A DNA stretch of 64,000 nt, taken from positions 951,250 to 1,015,249 of the forward strand of contig NZ_KB849212.1 of assembly GCF_000368025.1 (NCBI RefSeq), read 5' to 3'. The notes under the pieces are model-generated. The model did not search any database and was not told the origin of the DNA. It was given only the letters and a program-made list of their open reading frames with translations. This document shows, in pieces, positions 54,460-63,276 of the stretch; position 1 is the stretch's first letter, and each line of letters starts with the position of its first letter. Origin of the DNA: Acinetobacter parvus DSM 16617 = CIP 108168. GTDB taxonomy: Bacteria; Pseudomonadota; Gammaproteobacteria; Pseudomonadales; Moraxellaceae. Position numbers and translations under genes: made by a program.

Positions 54460-54915
54460 ATGTCAGTGTCTGAAATGAATTTTGATCGTCTCTATCAATT
54501 CTTCTGTAAGGTTCCAAGTGTACAGGAATCCAGAATCGTGGCGCATGGTACAGATGGTCAACATGCATGGTGGTTTAAGTTCAATATTGATGTTGAGCAT
54601 CCTTTGGCATGGCAAACCGTTCAGGAACTTGGGCATATACTGAATTATTTATCCACCAATGAACGCCTGCCAACCCAGTTTTTTCCTGTTTCACCGCCAC
54701 CCTATATGAATGGTGAAGCCAAAGACTTTCTGGCTTGGGTAATCCAGTGTAATCATGCTGAGTTTAGTCCTGATGTAGTGTGTGACTGGCTGGAAGCACG
54801 ACTTCCAGCGCCTGTGGAAGATGAAAGCCAGTGGAAAATCAAAACGGATCTTAATGAACTCGATCCGTTGGCTGATAAAGACTTAGATCAATTGATTCCA
54901 CCGAATCCGCAATAA
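54460..54915 (+). CDS. Conserved hypothetical protein
   Basis: 151 residues, no signal peptide or membrane segment. It has an acidic tail (ELDPLADKDLDQLIPPNPQ) and a Trp-rich middle (DGQHAWWFKFNIDVEHPLAWQTV). I do not recognise its family; similar short proteins seem conserved in this genus. ATG 54460 gives MSVSEMNFDRLYQFF, ATG 54475 is possible. A terminator at its stop codon shares with the converging phospholipase D gene. Confidence 0.6.
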   Translation: MSVSEMNFDRLYQFFCKVPSVQESRIVAHGTDGQHAWWFKFNIDVEHPLAWQTVQELGHILNYLSTNERLPTQFFPVSPPPYMNGEAKDFLAWVIQCNHAEFSPDVVCDWLEARLPAPVEDESQWKIKTDLNELDPLADKDLDQLIPPNPQ

Positions 54916-54943
54916 AAAAGAGGCTTAAAGCCTCTTTTTTTTT
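54916..54943. terminator. Terminator between converging genes
   Basis: Stem AAAAGAGGC / GCCTCTTTT, loop TTAAA, with nine T behind; serves the hypothetical gene and, on the other strand, the phospholipase D gene. Confidence 0.85.
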
Positions 54944-56405
54944 AGAAAGTCGATAAACCCGACCATTCCATAAAACGATAGAGCCAGTATTTCACTTTTG
55001 ACTCATCTGCATATTTTGAATAATCGACTGTCACCTGACGAGCATTGGCATTGCTCCACGCCGCATCAAAATATTGTCCTGCATCTTTAAACACCTGCGC
55101 CTGTGCTGAGCCAACCACTCGCATATCAGTTTCAAGGTTATAATTTTTCAGGTTACGTGCAGTGAAGTTCGCTGAACCCAAAATTAGCTCAGCTTGCTGG
55201 GCATTGTATTTGAACAGCATTTTGCTATGGCACTGTTCGCCATGTGTATCACACCAACGGATCGGGATGCCTGCGGCATGTAGCTCCGAAGCCACCTGAC
55301 GGTTTGGAATGCCATTTTTTTGACGACCAAAGGCATCCTTGTTTGGGTCAATCATTAAACGAATATTCACACCACGTTGCTGTGCCTGCTTCAATGCCTC
55401 AATAATTTTGCGCTCAGACAGATAGAACATGGCCATATCCAGATGTTCCTTAGCCTTTGCTTCATGAATCATTTTTAACACAGCATCATAAATGGCTTTT
55501 TCAGTCAGCACCTGAACCTGTGGCAGGCTTTTATCTTCAGTGAATCCACCCATAATTACAAAAGGACTAGAACCCTGCGACATTTGCGCAACCGCCTGTT
55601 CAGTTTTAAGCACATCAATGGCCGTTGGTCCATCAACGACTAGAGCGACGTTACTATGATGTGAGCTGCCATCGTGTGGATTGGCTGAAGTCACCAGACT
55701 TTTCCAACCCTGCTCTGTATCCACCACCAATGTTTTACGGTGATTCGCCTTAAAGTTAAATAGTTCCAGATAACTGCGCAAAGTAATCTTTTCATCACCA
55801 AATGGATTGCTTAACCAACCTTTTTCTGGGTTATTGCCCAGACTTTGGCAGCATATATACCAGAATCCCGACCAGAGTGGATTTGAAGCACGCAATGGTT
55901 TTAAATCTGTTTCAATGACTTCCACGCCTGCCTGACGTAGCTGACGGTAATGCTTTGGTGCAATGCCACCATAAACAGAATTGATTGGATCAGTAATGAC
56001 AACTACCTGAATATTTGGGTCTTGACGACGCTTTGCGATCAATGCATTAGTCAGTTGCTGCGTTAAAGGAATCTGTTTAACTTTAGATTTTCCAACTTCC
56101 TGATTAAACAGGAACATATCCAGCACAATTGTGGTCTGTGCCTGATCAATCAGTTGAAAGACTTCCCTGAAAATATGTTGGTCTACCTGTTGCTGACCCT
56201 GCGCATCCATATAGGTTTGATCTGCCAGAAATTTCACATTGGCATGGGGCAGTTGTCCCGTAAAATTCAGCCCTTGTGGGAGCGGTTTTACAGTGTGGTA
56301 AATTGCCGAAGCAATGTACCCAATCACCACAATACTCAATATGACTGCCATGTAACGTCGACCTGACCAGTTTAATTTTTGATGGATTCGTTGGAAGATA
56401 CGCAT
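54942..56405 (-). CDS. Phospholipase D / cardiolipin synthase-like protein
   Basis: 487-residue membrane-anchored enzyme with two PLD domains. An N-terminal helix (YMAVILSIVVIGYIASAIYH) is followed by the first HKD box NHRKTLVVDTEQGWKSLVTS and the second HSKMLFKYNAQQAELILGSANFT (HxKx4-type with the GSANFT end). Active His-Lys-Asp/Asn residues are intact in both. This group includes ClsC-like cardiolipin synthases and exported phospholipases D. Located in the inner membrane with the catalytic part in the periplasm by its anchor. Substrate is not fixed. Confidence 0.82.
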   Translation of the reverse strand: MRIFQRIHQKLNWSGRRYMAVILSIVVIGYIASAIYHTVKPLPQGLNFTGQLPHANVKFLADQTYMDAQGQQQVDQHIFREVFQLIDQAQTTIVLDMFLFNQEVGKSKVKQIPLTQQLTNALIAKRRQDPNIQVVVITDPINSVYGGIAPKHYRQLRQAGVEVIETDLKPLRASNPLWSGFWYICCQSLGNNPEKGWLSNPFGDEKITLRSYLELFNFKANHRKTLVVDTEQGWKSLVTSANPHDGSSHHSNVALVVDGPTAIDVLKTEQAVAQMSQGSSPFVIMGGFTEDKSLPQVQVLTEKAIYDAVLKMIHEAKAKEHLDMAMFYLSERKIIEALKQAQQRGVNIRLMIDPNKDAFGRQKNGIPNRQVASELHAAGIPIRWCDTHGEQCHSKMLFKYNAQQAELILGSANFTARNLKNYNLETDMRVVGSAQAQVFKDAGQYFDAAWSNANARQVTVDYSKYADESKVKYWLYRFMEWSGLSTF

Positions 56406-56411
56406 ATAAAC

Positions 56412-56450
56412 AAAAAAAGCCCTAGCCTAATGGGTTAAGGCTAGAGCTTA
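56412..56450 (-). terminator. znuD terminator
   Basis: Inverted repeat around AGCCCTAGCCTAA and TTAAGGCTAGAGCT with seven T on the minus strand, 35-70 bases after the stop of the ZnuD-like gene. Confidence 0.8.
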
Positions 56451-56484
56451 TACTTTGATTTTTCAATAAGATTTAAGTGATAAA

Positions 56485-58539
56485 TTAGAAACTAAAATTC
56501 ACACCAACGCTAAAGTTACGTCCCACCTGTGGAATGGTTGAAAGGAATGAGGCATGTTGATAGACCTGATCATCCAGCAGGTTGTTGGCATTCAGGAACA
56601 CCCGATAATCGCTGACATTACTGTAATTACCTGAGTACGCCACACCGAGATTGAGCATGTTATAGCTTTGGCTGTCTGTTTCATAAGCCGCAATCTTGTC
56701 CTGCTGGAACACATGATAGTATTCAGCCGAACCACTCCAGTGATCATCAAAATCAGCATTGAGCTTAGTCCCTAAACGTCCTGCTGGCACACGTGGTGCA
56801 TTGTCATTATCGATCTTGCCACGCACATAATCACCAAACACACTGAGCTTATAGATCGGTGAAATTTGATAGCCCGCTTCCGCTTCCGCACCATAGAACT
56901 TAGCTTTGTCCTGCGCATATTGCACTAGACGGAAGTCCTTATAACGGTCTAAGGTTTGGGCATAGATATAGTCATCAAACCAGTTGTGATACACGTGGAC
57001 ATGATAGTCAAAAGTGTTGTCATCATAATGGAAGCCCAGTTCCACATTATTTGATTTTTCCTTGCTCAGTTGGTCATTGCCCAGCTCATAGGTATTGGTG
57101 GCGAAATGTCCACCATCTGCATAAAGCTCCTGCGCCAAAGGCAAACGCTCCTGATGAGACGTGACCAAAGAAAGTTTGTAGTTTGGCGCAAACTCCCAGT
57201 TGGCTGCACCAGAAACAGAAAAGGCTGAACCGTCGAAATCTTTTTTGCTTGAATCATCAATATCAATTTTTTGCTGGTCTACGCGTGCCGCCAACTCAAC
57301 ATGCACATCATTCAACTGGGCATGTTCCAAAGCGAATACACTCCATTTTTTGGTGGTGTTTGGTGCCAAAAAGGCTTCTTCACCTGTCAGTTCCAGCTTT
57401 TGTTGTCCGTACTGTGTACCAATCACACCCTCCCATGCACCCAGTGGGTTGTGTACCAACTCTAAACGTCCATCATAACCCTTGTTTTTAAAACGGGTCG
57501 CAATGGTATCTTCCTCGATTTCATCATGTTGATAATCGGTATAACTGGCTTGAGCACGCAATTTTTTAAAGCCCGCAAATGGCTCATCCAGTTCGGTACG
57601 CACGTCATAACGTTCAGATTTCAGGTCAATCCAGGGACCTGCTTCATGTGCATGGTCGTGATCTTCGTGGTCATGTCCCTCTTCATCATGGTCGTGTTCA
57701 CCACAGTGCAGGCTGAGTCCATGTAAATGACAGCTTTCATATTCATGGCTATGTCCTGGCAAGCCATATTGATCCTGACGGTTGCTATAAGAAATACCCG
57801 TAAAGCCACGATCATAAATCCATGACAAACCGACATTTACGGTCTGGCCTTTGGCAAAGGTGTTGTCAACACGGCGCTCCTTTTCGCCCTCATGTACATA
57901 ATCTGGTGCGATATAGTCATTGGCTTCACGCTTTAAGCCCTCAACACGCAAGGCAACCTGATCACCCAAGCCCAGCGTTACACCTGCAGTCGCCAGCTTT
58001 TCATCACTGCCCGTGTTGTAACGCAAGCCAACATTACCCTCATAGCCCTTTTCTGGCATTGCTGTTGGAAGTTTACTATCGGTGAAATTCACCAGACCGC
58101 CTACCGTTCCAGCACCAAATAATAGAGTGGATGGCCCACGAATCACTTCAACCTGTTTTGCCAGCGCTGGATCAACCGTTACCGCATGGTCTGGGGAAAG
58201 TGTGGATACATCAATATTTTCAGAAGAATTTTGTAGAATTTTTACCCGTGGACCATCTTGTCCACGAATGACAGGTCGGCTAGAGCCTGCACCAAACTGA
58301 TTGGAGGAAATTCCCGTTTCACCACTCAATGCCTCGCCAATGGTCACTGCCCCTTGCGCCAAGCGTTTTTGGTCTACCACTGTATCTGCAACTGCAAAGT
58401 CCTTTGAGGTTTGCTCAAGCGGATGTGCCTTAATGCGGATGGTGTCCAGCGTTGTCGCCTGCTCATTTTCTGCGGCAAATACAGATACAGACGCAACAGC
58501 CAAAATGGATAAGGTCAGAATATTTTTAGGAAATGACAT
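56485..58539 (-). CDS. znuD: TonB-dependent zinc receptor, ZnuD-like
   Basis: 684-residue outer membrane receptor. A signal peptide (MSFPKNILTLSILAVASVSVFA), the TonB box LDTIRIKAH and the plug domain (GETGISSNQFGAGSSRPVIR) precede a barrel ending NFSVGVNFSF. An extracellular loop at residues 268-300 holds a His/Asp/Glu cluster (EHDHDEEGHDHEDHDHAHEAG is its core), as in ZnuD which captures zinc. The frame opens at 58551; MSFPK at 58539 is preferred for the signal. A Zur-like palindrome lies just upstream. Confidence 0.9.
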   Translation of the reverse strand: MSFPKNILTLSILAVASVSVFAAENEQATTLDTIRIKAHPLEQTSKDFAVADTVVDQKRLAQGAVTIGEALSGETGISSNQFGAGSSRPVIRGQDGPRVKILQNSSENIDVSTLSPDHAVTVDPALAKQVEVIRGPSTLLFGAGTVGGLVNFTDSKLPTAMPEKGYEGNVGLRYNTGSDEKLATAGVTLGLGDQVALRVEGLKREANDYIAPDYVHEGEKERRVDNTFAKGQTVNVGLSWIYDRGFTGISYSNRQDQYGLPGHSHEYESCHLHGLSLHCGEHDHDEEGHDHEDHDHAHEAGPWIDLKSERYDVRTELDEPFAGFKKLRAQASYTDYQHDEIEEDTIATRFKNKGYDGRLELVHNPLGAWEGVIGTQYGQQKLELTGEEAFLAPNTTKKWSVFALEHAQLNDVHVELAARVDQQKIDIDDSSKKDFDGSAFSVSGAANWEFAPNYKLSLVTSHQERLPLAQELYADGGHFATNTYELGNDQLSKEKSNNVELGFHYDDNTFDYHVHVYHNWFDDYIYAQTLDRYKDFRLVQYAQDKAKFYGAEAEAGYQISPIYKLSVFGDYVRGKIDNDNAPRVPAGRLGTKLNADFDDHWSGSAEYYHVFQQDKIAAYETDSQSYNMLNLGVAYSGNYSNVSDYRVFLNANNLLDDQVYQHASFLSTIPQVGRNFSVGVNFSF

Positions 58540-58571
58540 ACCATGTCTCAAATCAGTCGATCTTTATTTGC

Positions 58572-58584
58572 GTTATATTATAAC
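58572..58584 (-). promoter_or_regulatory. Zur-like operator of znuD
   Basis: Palindrome GTTATATTATAAC, 33 bases upstream of the znuD start codon, with an AAATG / CATTT-like extension on one side (GAAATGTTATAATATAAC on the minus strand). It matches the form of Acinetobacter Zur boxes as I recall them (GTTATAnTATAAC core). Zinc-replete cells would repress the gene through Zur. Confidence 0.75.
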
Positions 58585-58676
58585 ATTTCATTATTTTTGC
58601 AATAAAAAACATACATGCAACCTTCATTTGTTAAACTGCCACTCCATGATTTAAGCATTCTTCACGATTCAAGCTT

Positions 58677-59447
58677 ATGCCCTTTACTCTCTCTCATGCG
58701 GTGCTTGCTCCACCCTTATCCAAACTTAGTCGGGGTCATTTACCGATTGCAGCCTTAGCCATCGGCTGTATGACACCAGACCTGTATCGCTTGTTTACAA
58801 CAGAAACCATTGCCTTAACCCATCAATGGTCAGGGATTTTATTTCCCAATCTTCCAATTGGCTTATGCTTTTGTCTGTTGTGGTATTTACTCTATCGTCC
58901 AGTGATTTATCGTTTTTTAGGGATCAGTCATCCTTTAAAGATCAAATCCTTTGATGAGACGGTGGCTTTTATACTGATGTGTTGTTTAGCCGTCATTTTA
59001 GGAACAGCAACACATCTCATCTGGGACGGATTGACTCATTTAGACTTTCGCACCTTTGCCTTTCAAGACACGCTCGCCCAAAATATTTCCCTAGGGAATG
59101 TTCATTATCCCCTGCATTTTATTCTACAAATTGCATCATCCATTCTCAGCTTGCCTTTCTTATTGTGGATGTGTCTAAACTATTATCAAACCTACAAACA
59201 GGACACGCCTATTTCAGGGAAAATAAAGCTGTTTGCCTTGCTGAGTATGGCCATTTCAGTGACTGGTGGCATGTTGGCAGTATGGAAATACAGCCACACC
59301 ATTTCGGCTGAACTGTGGAATACTGAACGTTACTTCTTTATTGGCAAAGCCATCAACCAGTTCTCCCAAAATGGACTCATACTATTTAGTATTTGCTGTT
59401 TAATGAGTTTGTTGCTGCATCGAAAAGCCCATATGGCAGAATTTTAA
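58677..59447 (+). CDS. DUF4184 family membrane protein
   Basis: 256-residue inner membrane protein with about six membrane segments, of the DUF4184 family, whose signature opens the protein: MPFTLSHAVLAPPLSKLSR, then IGCMTPDLYRLF and GTATHLIWDGLTH (HLxWDxxTH motif, likely a metal site). It resembles inner membrane metal-dependent hydrolases of the YbcI/DUF457 type; no reaction is known. It is divergent from znuD, though with no sign of zinc control except closeness of the Zur-like box. Confidence 0.82.
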   Translation: MPFTLSHAVLAPPLSKLSRGHLPIAALAIGCMTPDLYRLFTTETIALTHQWSGILFPNLPIGLCFCLLWYLLYRPVIYRFLGISHPLKIKSFDETVAFILMCCLAVILGTATHLIWDGLTHLDFRTFAFQDTLAQNISLGNVHYPLHFILQIASSILSLPFLLWMCLNYYQTYKQDTPISGKIKLFALLSMAISVTGGMLAVWKYSHTISAELWNTERYFFIGKAINQFSQNGLILFSICCLMSLLLHRKAHMAEF

Positions 59448-59591
59448 CCCAAAGCATTGAATTAGCATTGTCCCCAAAGCATTAAGACTTGAGACTGGAC
59501 GTTCAACAAGGCATAATCTTCGCTCCATTGATGCTGCGCTGTTTACGTATGCATCTTCTACAGCCAATATAGTTTGGATAAATAATTCAAT

Positions 59592-61373
59592 ATGATGCGC
59601 ACTCATTACTGTGGCTCTTTAACTGAAGCCCAAATCGATCAAACAGTTACTCTTTGCGGTTGGGTTCATCGTCGCCGTGATCATGGCGGTGTAATTTTCC
59701 TGGATATGCGTGACCGTGATGGTCTGGTTCAGGTGGTAATTGATCCGGATACACCAGAAGCATTTGCAACTGCGGATAAGGCACGTTCTGAATTTGTTTT
59801 AAAAATTACAGGTCGTGTTCGTCGTCGCTATGAAGGTACTGAAAATGCCAACATGGTGAGTGGTCAAATCGAAGTTTTAGCAAAAGAAATCGAAGTTTTA
59901 GCTGCTTCTGAAACACCTCCATTCCCATTGAATGACGAAAACACCAATATTTCTGAAGAAATTCGTTTGAAATACCGTTTCTTGGACATTCGTCGTCCAG
60001 AAATGTTAGATCGCTTACGCTTCCGTTCTAAAGTGACTAACTTGATTCGTAACTACTTTGAAGATCACGGTTTCCTCGATGTTGAAACACCGATCTTGAC
60101 TCGTGCAACTCCTGAGGGCGCACGTGACTATTTAGTCCCAAGTCGTGTTTCAAATGGTAGCTTCTATGCACTTCCACAATCACCACAATTGTTCAAACAG
60201 TTGTTGATGGTCGGTGGTATCGATCGTTATTACCAAATCGCTAAATGCTTCCGTGACGAAGATCTACGTGCAGATCGTCAGCCTGAATTTACCCAAATCG
60301 ACGTTGAAACATCGTTCATGAGTGACGATGACATCATGGATTTAATGGAAGGCTTAACGGTTAAAATGTTCAACGAATTATTGAATGTAAAATTCGATAA
60401 ATTCGAACGTATGACTTATGCCGACGCAATGCGTGATTATGCTTCTGATAAACCAGATATGCGTATTCCTTTGAAACTTGTTGACGTTGCAGACTTAATG
60501 CAAGACGTTGAGTTCAAAGTATTCGCTGGCCCTGCAAAAGATCCTAAAGGTCGTATCGTTGCTTTACGTGTTCCAGGTGCTGGTTCATTACCACGTAGTG
60601 CGATTGACGAATACACCAAATTCGTAGGCATCTACGGTGCTAAAGGCTTGGCTTACATCAAAGTCAATGAACTTGAAAAAGGCATCGAAGGTCTTCAATC
60701 TCCAATCGTTAAATTCATCGAGCCAATCGTACTCGATTTATTAAAACGTGTTGGCGCTGAAAATGGCGACATCGTATTCTTTGGTGCAGACAAAGCGAAG
60801 ATCGTAAATGACGCGATGGGCGCACTTCGTGTGAAAATTGGTCATGACCTAAATCTTTCGACTTGTGAGTGGGCACCACTTTGGGTGGTTGATTTCCCAA
60901 TGTTCGAAGAAACTGATGATGGCAAATGGACTTCTGTGCATCACCCATTCACACTACCAAAATCAAGTGTTGAAGAAGTGAAGAGCAATCCAGGTGCGGC
61001 ATTGTCTGTTGCATACGATATGGTACTTAATGGTACTGAGATCGGTGGTGGTTCATTGCGTATTTATACCTTAGAGATGCAAAAAGCAATTTTTGAAGCT
61101 TTAGGTATTGGTGAAGAAGAAGCAGAAGAGAAATTCAGCTTCTTGCTCAACGCATTACGTTATGGTGCGCCTCCGCACGGCGGTTTGGCATTTGGTCTTG
61201 ATCGCTTGATCATGTTGATGACAGGTGCATCTTCTATTCGTGATGTAATTGCATTCCCAAAAACCAAGACAGCAGAATGTCCATTGACTCAAGCACCAGC
61301 ACCAGTTGAAGCAAATCAATTGCGTGACCTTGGTATTCGTTTACGCGAAAAAGCAAAAACTGAAGAAAAGTAA
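59592..61373 (+). CDS. aspS: Aspartyl-tRNA synthetase
   Basis: 593-residue class II synthetase. It begins with the OB-fold anticodon domain (LCGWVHRRRDHGGVIFLDMRDRDG), then motif 1-3 core: LTRATPEGARDYLVPSR, FRDEDLRADRQPEFTQIDVE and GLAFGLDRLIMLMTG, with the bacterial GAD insertion (about residues 300-410). Full length for the bacterial enzyme. ATG 59592 is followed by a second ATG, either may be used. A strong terminator follows. Core gene. Confidence 0.98.
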   Translation: MMRTHYCGSLTEAQIDQTVTLCGWVHRRRDHGGVIFLDMRDRDGLVQVVIDPDTPEAFATADKARSEFVLKITGRVRRRYEGTENANMVSGQIEVLAKEIEVLAASETPPFPLNDENTNISEEIRLKYRFLDIRRPEMLDRLRFRSKVTNLIRNYFEDHGFLDVETPILTRATPEGARDYLVPSRVSNGSFYALPQSPQLFKQLLMVGGIDRYYQIAKCFRDEDLRADRQPEFTQIDVETSFMSDDDIMDLMEGLTVKMFNELLNVKFDKFERMTYADAMRDYASDKPDMRIPLKLVDVADLMQDVEFKVFAGPAKDPKGRIVALRVPGAGSLPRSAIDEYTKFVGIYGAKGLAYIKVNELEKGIEGLQSPIVKFIEPIVLDLLKRVGAENGDIVFFGADKAKIVNDAMGALRVKIGHDLNLSTCEWAPLWVVDFPMFEETDDGKWTSVHHPFTLPKSSVEEVKSNPGAALSVAYDMVLNGTEIGGGSLRIYTLEMQKAIFEALGIGEEEAEEKFSFLLNALRYGAPPHGGLAFGLDRLIMLMTGASSIRDVIAFPKTKTAECPLTQAPAPVEANQLRDLGIRLREKAKTEEK

Positions 61374-61395
61374 TTTTTTCAATTGATTGCTGAAT

Positions 61396-61422
61396 AAAAC
61401 CCTGCTTAATGCAGGGTTTTTT
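61396..61422 (+). terminator. aspS terminator
   Basis: Stem AAAACCCTGC / GCAGGGTTTT around TTAAT followed by T-run. Confidence 0.88.
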
Positions 61423-61436
61423 ATGATTTTTTTCAG

Positions 61437-61694
61437 TTAATTATAATGATAGCGACACATCGCAATGATAATTGATTCAGATGTCACCTTATAAACGATA
61501 CGGTTTTCTTTATCAATCCGCCTTGACCAATACCCTGCTAGATCGTGTTTAAGTGGCTCAGGTTTACCAATTCCATCAAATGGTGATCGCTTAATGTCTT
61601 TAATCAAGGTATTGATTCTTTTTAGTGTTTGTTTATCTGTCGCTTGCCAATAGAGGTAATCATCCCAAGCTTCATCACTCCAACTTAAAATCAT
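61437..61694 (-). CDS. yoeB: YoeB-family mRNA interferase toxin
   Basis: 85-residue Txe/YoeB toxin that cuts mRNA in the ribosomal A site. The catalytic residues are all present at the E. coli positions: E46 (KPEPLKHDLAGYWSRRI), R65 (ENRIVYKV), H83 and Y84 in the C-terminal CRYHYN. Its start overlaps the antitoxin stop by four bases (ATGA), giving translational coupling. Active toxin is predicted. Confidence 0.95.
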   Translation of the reverse strand: MILSWSDEAWDDYLYWQATDKQTLKRINTLIKDIKRSPFDGIGKPEPLKHDLAGYWSRRIDKENRIVYKVTSESIIIAMCRYHYN

Positions 61695-61945
61695 TCTTCA
61701 ATCAGCTCACGGTTGATGGTTTTACCTGCTTCAATCTGGGCAATAGAATCACGTAATCGCTTTGCATTTGCTGGGTTTTTAAGTAAGTGTGCTGTTTCTT
61801 CATAGGCATTGAAGTCATCCAAGCTAATCAATACAGCCGTTTGGTTATTCTGTCGAGTCACAAGTACAGGGGAGTGATCATCTATGACACCATCAAGTAC
61901 AGTTGCCAAGTTCTTGCGGAGATCGGAATAAGTTACAACTTTCAT
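61691..61945 (-). CDS. yefM: YefM-family antitoxin
   Basis: 84-residue Phd/YefM antitoxin that neutralises YoeB and binds the operator. N-terminal MKVVTYSDLRKNLATVLDGV and VLVTRQNNQTAVLISLDDF are the Phd/YefM fold; the C-terminal helix ANAKRLRDSIAQIEAGKTIN grips the toxin. The frame opens further at 62020, but MKVVTYSDLR at 61945, with AAAAAGGTGC ahead, is the family start. It precedes and overlaps yoeB. Confidence 0.95.
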   Translation of the reverse strand: MKVVTYSDLRKNLATVLDGVIDDHSPVLVTRQNNQTAVLISLDDFNAYEETAHLLKNPANAKRLRDSIAQIEAGKTINRELIEE

Positions 61946-61964
61946 TTTGCACCTTTTTAATTGA

Positions 61965-61994
61965 GTACAATTAATTGTACTTATTTTAGTACAA
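61965..61994 (-). promoter_or_regulatory. yefM-yoeB operator
   Basis: A perfect 16-bp palindrome GTACAATTAATTGTAC (61965-61980) starts 20 bases upstream of the antitoxin start; a further GTACAA (61989-61994) lies beyond it, so TTGTAC and GTACAA units recur. YefM of E. coli binds TGTACA-type sites, so this is the likely autoregulation site. Confidence 0.75.
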
Positions 61995-62157
61995 TACTGT
62001 AAATTACTCAATCTAGTCAACAGTGACTTTATCTGTTTTGAGCCAAAATAATGGGGATATTTATACAGAAATATGCAGTTTTTTATATTCGAGTTTTACT
62101 TTGCGATCATGCCTGCTAGTGGCATAATAGGCTGCTTTTTATTGAGAGGTCAGTCTT

Positions 62158-62379
62158 ATGGCAATGCGTCCTGATGTACGTCGACACACGATTGTAATTA
62201 TTGTGTTTTCACTGGCTCAGTGGTTCTTTATGCGTTACATCCTCGCCAATGAACTTTTCAATATGACCACCAATCAACGTATTCTATATTTCTGTATCAG
62301 CAGCCTTGCAGGTGCACTTCTGATTTTTGTGGCACTGATCTATATGGTGCTCAAGGGCAATACCGATAAGCAAGACTGA
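62158..62379 (+). CDS. Small two-helix membrane protein
   Basis: 73 residues with two membrane helices (TIVIIVFSLAQWFFMRYIL and ILYFCISSLAGALLIFVALI) and a basic N-terminus MAMRPDVRRH. The stop overlaps the start of the next gene by one base. Unknown family; a partner or chaperone of the acyltransferase is possible from the overlap. GAGAGGTCAGTCTT precedes the ATG. Confidence 0.7.
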   Translation: MAMRPDVRRHTIVIIVFSLAQWFFMRYILANELFNMTTNQRILYFCISSLAGALLIFVALIYMVLKGNTDKQD

Positions 62380-63257
62380 TGGTCATGTCGTTTTACATTA
62401 CCCTACTACGTATTCTACCTTTAACATTTTTGCGTAGTATCGCAAAAGTGGCAGCCTACTTTATCAATCAAAATCCTAATAAAAGTATGCTATGGAAAAC
62501 TCGAGTCAATATTGGTCTCGCCTATCCAGAACTTAGCCCAGAACAAAAAGAACAATTGGCACGGGAAAGCGTCACCAAACAATGCCTAAGTTATATTGAG
62601 TCTGGAAAATGCTGGGCAATGCCTCCTGAGTGGAGCATCCAGCAAATTCATACTGTGCATAATTTAGAAGTCTTAACTGATGCACTCAATGATCCTAAAG
62701 GCGCTTTAATTATTACCCCTCATCTTGGAACTTGGGAAATGATGAATGCTTGGGTACACCAATACGGTATCCCCACCATCATGTACAAACCGATGAAAGA
62801 TAGTGGCTTTAATAGCTTTGCTCTCCATGCTCGTCAGCGACTCAATGCAACATTGGTTCCAACTGATGCCAATGGTGTAAAGGCTTTATTTAAAAACCTT
62901 AAACAAGGTGGATTTAGTGTAATTTTGCCCGACCATGTGCCCCAACCTTCAGGTGGTGTTGTGGTTCCTTTCTTCGGGATTCCCTGCCTTACGAGCACAT
63001 TAGCAAGTAAAATGGCACAAAAAACCCAGTGTCGTTTAGTGGGCCTAAGCTGTTTTCGTCGCGAAGATGATGAAGGTTTTGATGTCTACTGTGACGATCT
63101 AAACGATCTTCAACTCTATGATCGAAATATTGAAGTCGCAACGACAGCATTGAATAAAGCAGTTGAACAGATGATCAACCGCTTTCCTAGCGAATATATG
63201 TGGGGGTATAAGCGGTTTAGGGGCGAGAATGCTTCAGATGAATTATATAAAAAATAA
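62379..63257 (+). CDS. Lysophospholipid/lipid A acyltransferase (LpxL/HtrB-like)
   Basis: 292-residue membrane-bound acyltransferase of the LpxL/LpxM/HtrB family, placing an acyl chain on lipid A or related lipid. N-terminal hydrophobic segment (YITLLRILPLTFLRSIAKVA) anchors it; the HX4E catalytic box is THHLGTWE-like as PHLGTWEMM, followed by VILPDHVPQPSGGVVVPFFG. ATG 62379 overlaps the previous stop; MSF at 62385 is possible. Together with LpxO it may contribute to lipid A tailoring. Substrate is not fixed. Confidence 0.85.
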   Translation: MVMSFYITLLRILPLTFLRSIAKVAAYFINQNPNKSMLWKTRVNIGLAYPELSPEQKEQLARESVTKQCLSYIESGKCWAMPPEWSIQQIHTVHNLEVLTDALNDPKGALIITPHLGTWEMMNAWVHQYGIPTIMYKPMKDSGFNSFALHARQRLNATLVPTDANGVKALFKNLKQGGFSVILPDHVPQPSGGVVVPFFGIPCLTSTLASKMAQKTQCRLVGLSCFRREDDEGFDVYCDDLNDLQLYDRNIEVATTALNKAVEQMINRFPSEYMWGYKRFRGENASDELYKK

Positions 63258-63276
63258 TCTTATCTTTTCAAAGTGA

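Noticed and set aside
57183..58654. Several plus-strand frames opposite znuD
   Set aside because: All are shadows of the receptor gene; no ribosome site or protein features.
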